This document shows, piece by piece, positions 35,296 to 50,102 of a stretch of DNA of 64,000 nt. The translations under genes and the position numbers were made by a program. The stretch is from Gigantopelta aegis (lineage: Eukaryota > Mollusca > Gastropoda > Neomphalida > Peltospiridae): the NCBI RefSeq assembly GCF_016097555.1, contig NC_054702.1, positions 82,736,124 through 82,800,123 of the forward strand. Reading direction: 5' to 3'. Numbering within the stretch: position 1 is the stretch's first letter; every line of letters starts with the position of its first letter. The notes under the pieces were generated by a model. That model was given only the letters and a program-made list of their open reading frames with translations, did not search any database and had not been told where the DNA came from.

Positions 35296-35640
35296 TATAA
35301 TTAGTAAGTATTCTATCTTACCCAACTAAAACTACAATCTACATCTAAACTACATAACTACCACTATCTATATTACAGCCTATCTACTACATACCTACTG
35401 CTAGCTGTATTGCAGCCTATCTACTACATAACTACTGATAGCTGCATTGCAGCCTATCTACTACATAACTACTGCTAGCTGTATTGCAGCCTATCTACTA
35501 CATTACTGCTAGCTGTATTGCAGCCTATCTACTATATAACTACTGCTAGATGTATTGCAGCCTATCTACTATATAACTACTGCTAGCTGTATTGCAGCCT
35601 ATCTACTACATTACTGCTAGCTGTATTTTGGCCTAAACTA
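35296..35640. repeat. Minisatellite, 37-bp units derived from the neighbouring array
   Basis: About eight units of GCAGCCTATCTACTACATAA plus CTACTGCTAGCTGTATT, 37 or 34 bases. They share GCTAGCTGTATT and AGCCTA with the adjoining array, so one probably arose from the other. Confidence 0.88.
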
Positions 35641-35969
35641 CATGTACACAAATACAGCTAACTAGATACTAATCAACAAAACTAAAACTATGGTCTTAAC
35701 CTACAGGTATTTTACTGCTAAACTGTTAAAGTTTTCGAAATGGTAAATCTAGCACTAAACCAAGGAAGAAATAAAAACAAATAATCTAAATCCAGTACTA
35801 TTCTACAGTAACAACTGTTGGTGACTACAACTACAAAACTACTTATAGCTGTGAAATGAAATATAGCTACCAATTAAAACCCACAACATGCTGCTACTAT
35901 CACTGTCACAAACCTATCCTACAGCTCAAAACCACCATTATTCTCTATTCATACTCCAGAAATACATAA

Positions 35970-35975
35970 TTTATT
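35970..35975 (-). promoter_or_regulatory. Candidate actin poly(A) signal
   Basis: AATAAA on the - strand about 400 bases after the actin stop at 36375. No closer canonical signal was preferred. Confidence 0.4.
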
Positions 35976-36374
35976 CAACCATCATATGCTTCTTATTTTA
36001 TCGAAATGACCAAAAAGTAAAAGGTAAAAATAATAAGTAATTCTGCTTGAACATGTATATACAAATAAATTATTGTGACATTACAAGGCACACTTCTCAG
36101 GACAAAAATAGTCATATCACATTAGCTTTCTTTGACAAAAAATAAACACTCACACTGAGACTGTCGTTTCTGTCATAATGGAATAATGATTAGTCGCCAG
36201 AATGTTTCTTGGGATGTTTAGGGAATGTTCTTCACACTATACACATGGTAAGATTTGTGAACAGATGTAAAAAAAAAAAAAATACTAATAAAATAAAACG
36301 TTTTAAATGGAGATCATTCTACAGTCGGAACTGGTGTATTCAATTTGTTTCAGTCTTAGTCAAGATTCAGCAGC

Positions 36375-40349
<3,975 letters not shown>

Positions 40350-40392
40350 TCAGTGTTAGCACAAGAATGGCTGATCACTGCTTCGGTCCGTG

Positions 40393-40399
40393 TTATATA
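40393..40399 (-). promoter_or_regulatory. ACT: Actin TATA box
   Basis: TATATAA on the - strand, about 116 bases upstream of the ATG. It implies a start site near 40365. Confidence 0.65.
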
Positions 40400-40482
40400 G
40401 ACTAGTCTTCAAATGATCAGATCTTCCAGGAAAAACAGGGCCACCGGTTCCAGAGAATTGCCAAGCTTGGCATGGTCTGTTC

Positions 40483-40492
40483 ACAAATATGG
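40483..40492 (-). promoter_or_regulatory. ACT: CArG-like box upstream of actin
   Basis: CCATATTTGT on the - strand differs from the SRF site CC(A/T)6GG by one base, about 90 bases upstream of the TATA box, a typical actin position. Confidence 0.45.
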
Positions 40493-41099
40493 TCAAAGAG
40501 TCCTGCCACAGTGAGCACCGGGCCATGACTCTGTGTTACTTACGACATCACGATTGGTCTGCTAAAGAAGGAGATGGGCTGTTACTATGGGTGGTCAGTG
40601 GACTTGCACAATCAGGCTGGGAGGGCACACCATGGTAACCCCTCATGTCATCATATATGTAAACGTGGTACAGCATCACACAGCAAAGCCAAGTAAATCT
40701 ACTAAATTGATACAATGCAGATGTGCCACTGATGTATGGTACATGCCAACCCATTGTATGGCTCGTTTGCATGTATGTTATGAATGCAATACATGTTCTA
40801 AGATCACAACAAACGATAGAAACATTCTTATCTTACGATACTTTCAACAGCTCTGTCTTTGTGTGTCTGTGTAATTGTGATAAAATATTTGTCAGATGTG
40901 GAATTTGTTCTTATTCAGAAAACGTGCTGTGTAAGTTAAAAATACACTATAGGTATAGGTTAAATTAAGTAAATTAAACTAATGTAGTTTTAAAAAGACT
41001 TATTGCTTAAAACAGAACATTTGTGTAAAATAAATTATACATTTTGTTTGGATATATCAAAGATTTAGTCATTTAGTACCTGTACTTCTTATACTTGTA

Positions 41100-41162
41100 T
41101 CGATGCCATATAACCGTAAATAAAATGTGTTGAGTGTATCGTTAAATAAAACATTTCCTTTC
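41100..41162 (+). mobile_element. 63-bp SINE tail with perfect 15-bp target duplication
   Basis: Only the last 63 bases of tail type A (CGATGCCATATAACCGTAAA to GTTAAATAAAACATTTCC). CTTCTTATACTTGTA flanks it at 41085-41099 and 41163-41177. A strongly 5'-truncated insertion, not a deletion remnant. Confidence 0.92.
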
Positions 41163-41177
41163 CTTCTTATACTTGTA

Positions 41178-41516
41178 AGTTATGAAAGAATAAGATACTA
41201 AATAAAGCTGAAATACATGGTTTATATTTTTGTTCTTTAGATTTTTTATTCATTTAATTTAGTAATTGGTCACACCATAGAAATTTTCATCTATTCTTGA
41301 TAAATGCAGTAACAACCATGCCCATTTTAAACAGGTAGATACCATACAAAGTGTTTTTATTTATATATTTTAGAAACAGTTTTACATGAATTTTACAGAC
41401 ATATAGAACTCATGTTGATTATGCTCTTCCTAGTGGCATGGGTCTAATCTGTTGCTAAATTACTTGTTGTTAAATGTTTCTTTATGTTTAAAAAATAGTT
41501 AAGTCAATGTTTGTTT
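41178..41516. other. No feature seen
   Basis: AT-rich intergenic DNA. Confidence 0.45.
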
Positions 41517-41605
41517 TCAATGAATGAATGAATGAATGAATGAATGTTTAACTATACTCCAGTACAAAAACAATGATCAGCTATTAGGTGTCAATGTTTG
41601 TTTTT
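41517..41605 (-). mobile_element. Tail type D, reverse, with (AATG)n
   Basis: About seven AATG units, then TTTAACTATACTCC and ATGATCAGCTATTAGGTGTC, the reverse of the type-D 3' end. Confidence 0.65.
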
Positions 41606-41895
41606 GTTTGTTTTAACAACACTCTTGTATAAGCTACATTAATTTGATGATTATGGTTAAGTATGGAATAAATTACTGTAAAGGGACAGTTTCATGAAAT
41701 ATGAGTCTTATGTGTTGGAAACATGTACACTTGGGACCAGTGTGGCAAAACACACACCAACAGTTAAACAAATTTAATGAAAAATGTGTAATTTTAGAAT
41801 TAATTTTTTTTAAAAAAGAAGAAAAAAATCCCCAAAAAAATGATTATTCCTGCTTACTGGGAGAAGCCAGCTTGTGTCTTTCTGGTTGCCTCTGA

Positions 41896-42117
41896 AGGAA
41901 GTGGTTTATTTAATGACGCACTGAACACATTTTATTTACGGTTATATGGCGTCGGACATATGGTTAAGGATCACACAGATATTGAGAGAGTAAACCCGCT
42001 GTCGCCACTTCATGGGCTATTCTTTTCGATTAGCAGCAAGGGATCTTTTATATGCATCATCCCATAGACAGGAGAGCACATACCACGGCTTTTGATGTAC
42101 CAGTTGTGGTGTTCTCG
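41896..42117 (-). mobile_element. SINE type A, 5'-truncated, reverse
   Basis: GTGGTTTATTTAATGACGCA through TTTTCGATTAGCAGCAAGGG to GTACCAGTTGTGGTG. Head missing. CTGGTTGCCTC on the left and CTGGTTGTCTC on the right form a one-mismatch duplication. Confidence 0.88.
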
Positions 42118-42279
42118 CTGGTTGTCTCCTGATCACTTCAACTTGCCCAAAGTGACATCACAATAAAAATTATGTTACCTACTTCTGTGTATACTGCATT
42201 ATAAACAAAAGTGGTAATACAAGGCTATTAGCTTTGATCAGCCTAACTTCACTGTGTCATTGTCTGTATGGTTAAATTG

Positions 42280-42680
42280 GTGTTTCCGTGTACAACAAGC
42301 ATTCTGAGAGTACTGCTAAAGCAATAAATGTCCTCTACTGGGCCCCAACAAATTTTGTATCTCCTAAATTCAAAGGTCAGAACTCTGTGAAAAATAGGTA
42401 AATCGCCATGAGAGTTAAACTTAATATATACATGATAAAGCCATATACACAATTTTATTTCATAATCTTCAGGCATTGCAAAAAAAAAATCTGGACAACA
42501 AATGTTCATATCTCCTAAGTTATAGGAACATAACTCTGTGAAAAATTAGTAAATCACCAATTTTCAGCTCAATATCTCAGGCACTGTGAACAAAACATCC
42601 GGAAAACTATCAATGGAACAGACTGATGGACAGATGAACAGACAGACAGAAGGACGGATATGAAACCTATAGTCCCCTCT
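42280..42680. repeat. Diverged repeat with two internal units
   Basis: ATCTCCTAAATTCAAAGGTC...AACTCTGTGAAAAAT and ATCTCCTAAGTTATAGGAAC...AACTCTGTGAAAAAT are two units about 140 bases apart, followed by ACAGACAGACAGAAGGACGG. It looks like a known style of mollusc repeat, but I cannot name it. Confidence 0.5.
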
Positions 42681-43205
42681 AGTTAGACTTTTAGGGGACT
42701 AATAACATACATACAAACTACTATATTTAAATTTTTATGAACTGGATGAAATGTGATTTTGCTATTGTGTAAAAATCCAAAGGTGGAAATGCAAATATAC
42801 TAGTAGTTTAAATGGCAACCCACTATCGTCAAGCATCAAACAATCGATCAACCATTTGACTTATGCTTACATCCACTGAAGGTTCAAGCACAACTATCTA
42901 GGGCACATACTCTCAGATCAAGCATGTCAAATGGGGTCTTAATGCAAGACAAAATTTTTTTTTTTTTTTTTTTGGTACCAAGTGATTGGTCTATTTTGTG
43001 ATTTTAGATTGGACTAATAGTATAACAAAATTATTTACAGTACTTAATGAACCCTGTCATTGTTTATTACTGGTATATTAGGATAAACATGAATGTAGTT
43101 AATTTTCTTGATTGTATAACTTAACAGTTTGCAATGTACAATAAAACAATTTTATGCATTTTAACATTACATAAGTAACCCCAGCAGTGAAGTAATATAA
43201 TCTAG
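42681..43205. other. No feature seen
   Basis: AT-rich, with a T-run near 42955-42975. Confidence 0.45.
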
Positions 43206-43213
43206 TTTAATAT

Positions 43214-43625
43214 TAGGGTCTCCACGAGTACTCGAGTACTCGGGCACGGGCCGAGTCTAGCAAGACTCGAGTCCGTTCACAGGACTCGAGTACCCGTACA
43301 AGGTGGAATCAACTATAATACACTGGACAATGTAGGACAATAATTTCAGGATTAGATAATCAATGATATAAGTGACACAATAATTATAAGATCATGTGCT
43401 AGTTTCTTTTTTTAAACTGGCCGTCCATCCATAAACCGGTTTCTAAATGCAATACAATGACATGATTTGGCATCCATGTTCAGCCCTGCAATTAAAATGC
43501 ATAATTCTATTTAACTTTATTCTTTAATCTCATCATTATCTAGTGTAAGTGTCGGGTACTCGGGTCCGGGTCGAGTTTGACCCTCGAGTACTCGAGTCCA
43601 ATATTTTGGACTCGTGGAGGCCCTA
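43214..43625. mobile_element. hAT-like MITE with 8-bp target duplication
   Basis: TAGGGTCTCCACGAGT at the left and ACTCGTGGAGGCCCTA at the right. TTTAATAT flanks at 43206-43213 and 43626-43633. Both ends carry several CTCGAGTACTCG palindromes. Confidence 0.85.
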
Positions 43626-44228
43626 TTTAATATATCTATATAGCTAATAATGGACATTACTATTTAGGGGTTAAATGTGTTATTTGTTGCAGAAAGTTTT
43701 AGTTTCCCCAGGGCAATAAGGCATCATGGGTCCCTTATAGCTTTCAATTGTTAAATGTAAGAGCCTAAAGATTTGTTTAGACTTTGAAGTAGTTTAGTGG
43801 CCAGAAAGATTATTATCGATAACAAAAATGAAACAGGCTACTCAACAGTTTATACAAAAAATAAAATTCACAATTAACAAAAATAGCTTAAATCATTATC
43901 AAGTTAAAATTTTGAAGCATGTTAGTTTCGAACATCAAAGTAATGACTTAATGAAAGCCAATGTTAGGGTATAATTACTAAAGTGGCCGTGAACAGAGTT
44001 TCTTGGAAATGAACTTGACACCAAAAGTGTCCTGTTGATTAGTGAGTCAGCAGTATAATTGAAACGTGACCTGGGTTGGGGCAGGTTTTCTTTGTAGTTT
44101 TAACAGTGATATTAACCTACAATTTAAAAAAAACTAAATACAGAATTCTTGTAAATGATCTGAAAGTATTGTTTATAAATGTATGAGGCCAGTTGTAAAA
44201 TTTTATTACCAACAATACAATAGAAGGA

Positions 44229-44292
44229 ATAGGCATTTTATTTAACAATGTACTCAACACATTTTAATTACGGTTATATGGTGTCATAGTGC
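44229..44292 (-). mobile_element. SINE tail type A fragment, reverse
   Basis: GCATTTTATTTAACAATGTA...ACGGTTATATGGTGTC; tail only. Confidence 0.7.
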
Positions 44293-44457
44293 ACAGGGCA
44301 CATTGAGTGGCGTATCTACAGAAAAAAGCACCTATGCCAAGCACTGAAATTGTGCCCGTCCAAACATCTGACAGACTTTAATAGAAACTGTTCAGTGGTG
44401 CCCCCCTTTAAGTGGTACCCAGGGCATATGCCATACCTGCCATACCATAGGTATGCC

Positions 44458-46102
44458 GCTTTCCAGACGGTTCGTCCACCGGACAATTCGTCCACCGGAC
44501 AATCGTCCACTCACCTCGGACAATTCGTCCACTCACCTCGGACAATTCGTCCACTCGATGACTGCATTTTTTTCAAACATATTACCGGTAATAGTTATTT
44601 CTTTGACATTGTAATCATTTCTTAACATTATTTTGTGGTATACTATAACCAAAAAAGTAAAATAGAGTTAGAATTCAACATTACTATCCAGTTTTTATTA
44701 ACTGTTTGTATTCATTATCATGCGGATGATTCGTCCACTCGCTCGTACACGATGTGGTAAATAGGTAATGCAAGCCTTCGCGTCAGAAGACTTTATTACC
44801 CCCCCCCCCACACACACACACACCCCGTCATGTTCTCCTTCAATGGCATAAATTCTATCCACTGTACCCTCCCTCGTCATGTTATCCCCATATGCCTAAT
44901 AACCTCAAAATAAAATAAAAACTTGCTGTCTTCAATTCCAATTTAATTAAATGTACATTAAAAATACAATTCAACAAAACAACAAATGTCATTCAAAAGT
45001 TAACATATTTGACATATTTGACAGTAGTAGAAATGCACAAGCGAATGTTTTTGGTCAATTAAATCAATGTAGAATCGATGAATGGTATTTTGTCGTTGTT
45101 AACTGCACAAATCACTGTAGGAGATTATCCATTCAAATATCACTGGAAGAGAAACGTCCAACAGTCAGCTGACTAATGAATGGATAATCTCGCAACAGCA
45201 CGAATCAATTCTTTGGCACTAATTTCGTCATTGGTGTAGCGTCTCTAAATGGCAAAGAATTCTCCCTGCCGGGTCCTATGCTTCAGCCGTTGCATCCGTC
45301 CATACACCCCTGAGCGTGCTGTAACCTCACCGTGGTGCAGGGGTGTAACATTCTCTTTGAGAATACAGCACAAATTGAAATTTTGAGTAAAAGTCAGTAT
45401 CTATCTGTGATATTTGTATTTTTGCACAATTCTTTACACTGTTTTTATTTAAATCTTGAATTTTTATATTGATGTTGATCATCACCTTATTTGTTTGCAT
45501 TACCATAGTTTGACACCCAATAGCCGATGTATTTTTCGTGCTGGGGTGTCATTAAACAGCTTTGAAATAAGGCGTGTTGTTTTAGGCGCTACTGGATCCA
45601 ACTTGGTGAAACAAGCTTAAGCAGTAATGAGCCTGCATTGCTAATTACTTCACGATATCACAATAGAGTACACCTGTACACTTAATTGGTAAAGCAAACA
45701 GAAACCATACAAGTTGAAAGGGAAGGGCTAAAGATTATCTTTACTGGGCATATTGTACGAAAAACATCCTACGACATGTAGCGTGAAAGGTGTACATTAT
45801 AGAAACAAATAATAACCGAATAAATAGAAACACCAAAGAATTATGTCTGCAGAGCATTGTTACAAAAACTAAAAAATACGGGGTAAAATATATCTAATAA
45901 TTTATTTAGCCCCCACGCACATGTAATACACATTATTTAGGCCATGGACGAAATGTACTGGGAAAATAAAAACCCAGTGGACGAATCGTCCGTAACTGAT
46001 TTTGTGTAGTGGACGAATTGTCTCGAGTTCCTCAGTGGACGAATTTTCAGTGGACGAATCGTCCGTGGACAAATTGTCCAGTGGACGAATCGACTGCATC
46101 CC
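44458..46102. mobile_element. hAT-like non-autonomous element with arrayed TCGTCCAC ends
   Basis: GGTATGCC flanks at 44450-44457 and 46103-46110 (8 bp). Inside, CAGACGGTTCGTCCACCGG at the left is inverted at the right (CAGTCGATTCGTCCACTGG reversed). The motif GGACAATTCGTCCAC repeats about four times at the left end and about four times, inverted, at the right; one more half-motif lies near 44730. 1645 bases, no transposase frame. It contains a type-D repeat (45300-45560). Confidence 0.8.
45300..45560 (+). mobile_element. Type-D SINE/LINE 3' region
   Basis: ACCTCACCGTGGTGCAGGGG near 45330 and TTTGACACCCAATAGCCGAT...GGGGTGTCATTAAAC at the end. It lies inside the 44458 element, so it inserted into it or was captured by it. 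Confidence 0.55.
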
Positions 46103-46123
46103 GGTATGCCACTGGGAACATTT

Positions 46124-46775
46124 ATTGTCCGAACCAAATTGTTAACAACTACGAAAAATTACTCTCCTACCTTTAATTGCCGTTAGATTTCCTCCAAAGT
46201 TTGTCCAGACACAAATCGTTAAAAAACCACTACAAATATACAGATTCCACACACGAGACTGCAACGATGTCGCTGATATCACCTTTGCTGAGATTGCATA
46301 GGGAAAAATACATGCAGTTTTCTGCCGTCTGCCATGTTGCTTGTTTATGGAATACTCTTCAAGAGGGGTGAAAGCCTCCAAAGTATGTGACACAATTAAT
46401 ATGAAATCAATGATCTCTTGTGGTATCATTAAACATTTTTTAATAATAATAATTAATAATATGACGTCATCACGTCTGCTTTTATATCATAACATGTTAT
46501 GACGTTGTTAGATTAAGTCCTATCCTTTCACCCCTCTTGAAGAATATTCCATAAAAAGTCAAAATGGCAGCTGGCACAAAATTACATGCTTTTTGCCCTA
46601 TGCGCTCTCAGCGAAGTCGATATAGGTGACATAGTTATCATCTGGTATGTGGAAACTGTGTCATTGTAGTGGTTTTTTCAAGATTTCTGTCTGGACAAAC
46701 TTTGGAGGAAATCTAACGGCAATTAAAGGTAGGAGAGTCATTTTTTGTAGTTGTTAACAATTCGGTTCGGACAAT
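46124..46775. mobile_element. Long inverted repeat element, arms about 255 bp
   Basis: The left arm 46124-46378 begins ATTGTCCGAACC and ends near CTCTTCAAGAGGGGTGAAAG. The right arm, about 46522-46775, begins CTTTCACCCCTCTTGAAGAA and ends GGTTCGGACAAT. Arms are about 80-85% alike by eye. A loop of about 140 bases contains ATGACGTCAT. Apparent open frames in the arms are chance. Confidence 0.85.
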
Positions 46776-46799
46776 AGGCAATACTTTTCTTAAAAACCA

Positions 46800-47105
46800 C
46801 ACTTAAGACATCCCTCTGGATTAATGGTGTTGCACATATGGCATTATGGATATGGTTAAGGATCACAGATATAATTAGAAAGGAAACCCGCTGACACTCC
46901 ACAGGCTACTATTTTATTAATTAGCTGCAAGGGCTCTTTTATATGCACTATCCCACAGATAGGATAGTACATACCACGGCCTTTGTTACTACAGTTGTGG
47001 AGCACTGGCTGGAAGCAGAAATAGGATAGCCCTTCATGGCTTCAGGCTTCAATTATCAATGGACTCACCGATGAGGATTGCCTGATGCGCGGTCGGTCTA
47101 GGATC
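46800..47105 (-). mobile_element. SINE type A, reverse, rearranged head
   Basis: GATATGGTTAAGGATCACAG through GGAAACCCGCTGACACTCC to GGAGCACTGGCTGGAAGC is reverse-oriented. The next part, CCTGATGCGCGGTCGGTCTA, is head sequence in forward orientation. Confidence 0.72.
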
Positions 47106-47166
47106 AGGCCATGTAAGGAAATGTTACGTTCAATAACTGTACAATCATGTAGATAAAATTTCTCAC

Positions 47167-47328
47167 CCCAATATCTTCCAAGTCTTCCAAGACATGATAT
47201 GTCCCTTGCCCAGCGGGCTTGTCAACTGCTTTGGATAACAATTTTCCTCGCCAGTCCAACCAAAGAGCAGGACACGACTGAAAACGTCGAAACAACAAAA
47301 GTTCAAACCCATTGAACACGTCGGTCAT
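47167..47328 (-). CDS. Candidate first coding exon (possibly of the LRR gene)
   Basis: The - strand ATG at 47328 has a purine at -3. It encodes 54 residues, MTDVFNGFELLLFRRFQSCP... to LEDLEDIG, and ends GGG^GTGAGA in phase 0. It is more GC-rich than its surroundings and reads like protein. No family match by eye. The nearest - strand exon found downstream with a phase-0 start is 26065-26185 of the LRR gene, giving LEDIG-EIPQSLW. If joined, the product is 410 residues and the intron is 21 kb. It could instead belong to another gene whose later exons I did not see. Confidence 0.45.
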
Positions 47329-47554
47329 TTCCAACAGTTTTTCTGACAGGTTGTAAGTTAACGGTTGTCAAAATTCAACAAAAATGTATACAGAATCTAC
47401 ATCATTATGTGTAAAGATGTCATCAAAAACCGCAGTTGTTGGGATGTATCTTTAATTAGAGTTACCTCCCTTTGACAATGTGAACTAAATAAAATTAAAG
47501 GCACTATATCGTCTTTATAAGTCAATTTGAGATAATGTTTCGAAAATATTTACA

Positions 47555-47612
47555 TATCGGTGTGTGTGTGTGTGTGTGTGTGTATGCACGCGTGTGCGTG
47601 TGTGTGTGTGTG
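47555..47612. repeat. (TG)n microsatellite
   Basis: Two TG runs separated by TATGCACGCG. Confidence 0.95.
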
Positions 47613-47629
47613 TTATAGGAACGGTTTCA

Positions 47630-47836
47630 TTAACAAACAACCCACCCCAGATAGCACAACTACGTTGGGCCATCTTCGCCATGGTTGACACTATCGCCGT
47701 TGCCGGTCTGACGTTGGCAAATGGTTTGTTCGGGCCGATCTCGCCTCACCTTGCGATCGCGTGAGGAAAACTCTGACCTTCACCTTCAGTTGCAGCCATT
47801 TGTGTTTGAACAGAAAATATTAGTAGTCATGTAAGT
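47630..47836 (+). promoter_or_regulatory. CpG-rich patch and possible 5'-UTR exon end
   Basis: 47640-47765 has many CpGs (CGATCTCGCC, GCGATCGCGTG) in otherwise AT-rich DNA. A strong donor CAT^GTAAGTATT lies at 47831. It lies head-to-head with the - strand exon at 47328, so it may be a shared promoter and the 5'-UTR exon for the gene at 54030. The patch also resembles repeat sequence (CAACTACGTTGGGCC), so this is tentative. Confidence 0.25.
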
Positions 47837-48205
47837 ATTCAGAAAATGTATGGATTTATATGTGAAATACGAAGGTTTTGTGTAAATAGTAAAAAAAAAA
47901 AGTACCGCATTGAAGCATTTGCGCCGAATTTACTTCTGCTTCAAGGCGTCGGCTCGACGTTGGCACAGCGTTGCATCGACGTTAGCAAACTACTCAAGTT
48001 AGAAAGTTTAAATAGAAAAAATATTAATTAAAAAAAAAAAGTAATTATAATAAATTTTATTAATAATTCTGTATGTAAATAATAGAAGAAAAAATATCCG
48101 CTTGTTTGGAAATAAACAGAAAAAAAACACACAAGCAAAATAAAGCAATTAAAAAAATATTTTTAAAATCTTGTTATTAAGATTTTGGTATCTTATCATT
48201 CTAGG

Positions 48206-48330
48206 GAACATTTTGTTTTCAAAATCTTTATTAGCGGTATTTCTTGTCTATTGAAAATTAATTAGCAACTACTGTTTAATCTTTTAAAATTGTATAGCGA
48301 TCTCTGATACTTGTGTAGCAAATCACGAAA
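48206..48330. mobile_element. Degraded copy of the hAT-like MITE at 13347
   Basis: GGGAACATTTTGTTTTCAAA and GCAACTACTGTTTAATCTTT match in order. The right terminus is lost just before the (CT)n tract. Confidence 0.72.
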
Positions 48331-48382
48331 GCAAATAAAAATAATTTCACTTGTGACATTTATAAACTTGATAAGAAATGGA

Positions 48383-48549
<167 letters not shown>

Positions 48550-48800
48550 AACCAATAACAACTAACCCAATGTCCTGGAAAAAAGTTCAGATTGCTAGCT
48601 GAAATGTGTGCCTAGGACAGCGTGCTTGAACCTGAATTGGATATAATAACGAAAATTGCTGAAGGTTACTGGATGGAACTCGAGAAGAATTATCTCAGAC
48701 ATTTCCGATAGGCTCCAATCCTATGACAAAATGCAGACCGTTATGTCATGTAAAGAACGATTGGATTTTTCTATTTCATTTGTGTAGGCTACGTCTAGTA

Positions 48801-49169
48801 AAAGAAATGTTTTATTTAACGACGCACTCAACACATTTTATTTACGGTTATATAGCGTCAGACATATGGTTAAGGACCACACAGATTTTGAGAGGAAACC
48901 CGCTGTCGCCACTACATGGGCTACTCTTCCGATTAGCAGCAAGGGATCTTTTATTTGCGCTTCCCACAGGCAGGATAGCACAAACCGTGGCCTTTGTTGA
49001 ACCAGTTATGGATCACTGGTCGGTGCAACCCATTGAGCCTTGCGGAGCACTCACTCAGGGTTTGGAGTCGGTATCTGGATTTAAAATCCCATGCCTCGAC
49101 TGGGATCCGAACCCAGTACCTACCAGCCTGTAGACCGATGGCTTGCCACGACGCCACCGGGGCCGGTAC
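48801..49169 (-). mobile_element. SINE type C, full length, reverse, 12-bp target duplication
   Basis: Same structure as 37574: tail type A reversed, shared body, then ACCCATTGAGCCTTGCGGAG, and head ending GACGCCACCGGGGCC. CTACGTCTAGTA flanks at 48789-48800 and 49170-49181. Confidence 0.93.
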
Positions 49170-49199
49170 CTACGTCTAGTATGTAATGCAATAACGGAA

Positions 49200-49734
49200 T
49201 ACATGAACATTGATATCCCTTCCCCAGATAATAGGGTTGCCTCTGAATAGATTTCCTATTCCTTGTGTGGGTTTATTTTGTCAATTTTTTTTTTTATTAA
49301 TCTTTTTTTTTGGGGGGGTGGGGGGGTGGGGGGATTTTCTTTTCTTTTTTTTGTTGGGGAGGGGAAGGGGCGGGGGTCCGTGTCGATGGTCTGACGATAA
49401 TGTTGGGGTTTTTTGTTGTTTTTTTATAGTGCGGTTTCCTTATATTATTTTATGTTATTTTATTTCATACGTCATTGGATCTTTCATAGATCTGACTTGA
49501 TATAGCTGCAACGATATATATTTTAATTAATAAGTTTAGAATTTTGGTAAATGTTTTAAAAATATTTGTCATCTATATGCTAGTAGGCCTATTATTTCAA
49601 GCTAACGTGTTGTTATTAAACATTCGTTCTATCTTCTGTATGTCATATACCACAGTCGTCGTTGCTGAAAATGTTTGGACCGATGTAGGGTCTATGGATT
49701 TGCAATTAAACCTGGCACGGTGGTGTTTTCTAGT
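49200..49734. other. G/T-rich low-complexity stretch
   Basis: T- and G-runs at 49280-49430; otherwise AT-rich. No gene seen. Confidence 0.5.
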
Positions 49735-49817
49735 CCCAGTCAGTGACCTATTACTGGTGTATCAAAGGGCGAGCTATGTGCTGTCCTGTATGTGGGAAAG
49801 TGCATATAAAAGATCCC
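49735..49817 (+). mobile_element. SINE body fragment
   Basis: CCAGTCAGTGACCTATTACT, CTGTCCTGTATGTGGGAAAG and TATAAAAGATCCC match the SINE body; head and tail absent. Confidence 0.65.
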
Positions 49818-50102
49818 GTAGAAATATAAACTACTTTAGTTTCCCCATTTTTTTTTAAAATTTAAATTATTATTATTAATGTTTGTTTTTTTGTTTTTGG
49901 TTTTGGTTTTTTAGCACTTTATTCACACTACAAATCTATTTTGCTTGATATTCTATGTATTAACTTTGTTCCACCCTTTTCTCTTTTTCTCCCTTTCTCT
50001 TTCGTGAGTGTATACATTAATACACGCACACACGCACACACGCAACACGCACGCACGCACACCAGACTAGTAGGAACTTGATCAAGCTAAAATGTAATCA
50101 GA

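Noticed and set aside
45902-46137. Two - strand open frames rich in Ser/Thr/Arg
   Set aside because: They translate the repeated TCGTCCAC motif array of a transposon end.
46142-46429. 95-codon - strand open frame
   Set aside because: It lies in an arm of the long inverted repeat, is not kept in the other arm, and matches no protein pattern.
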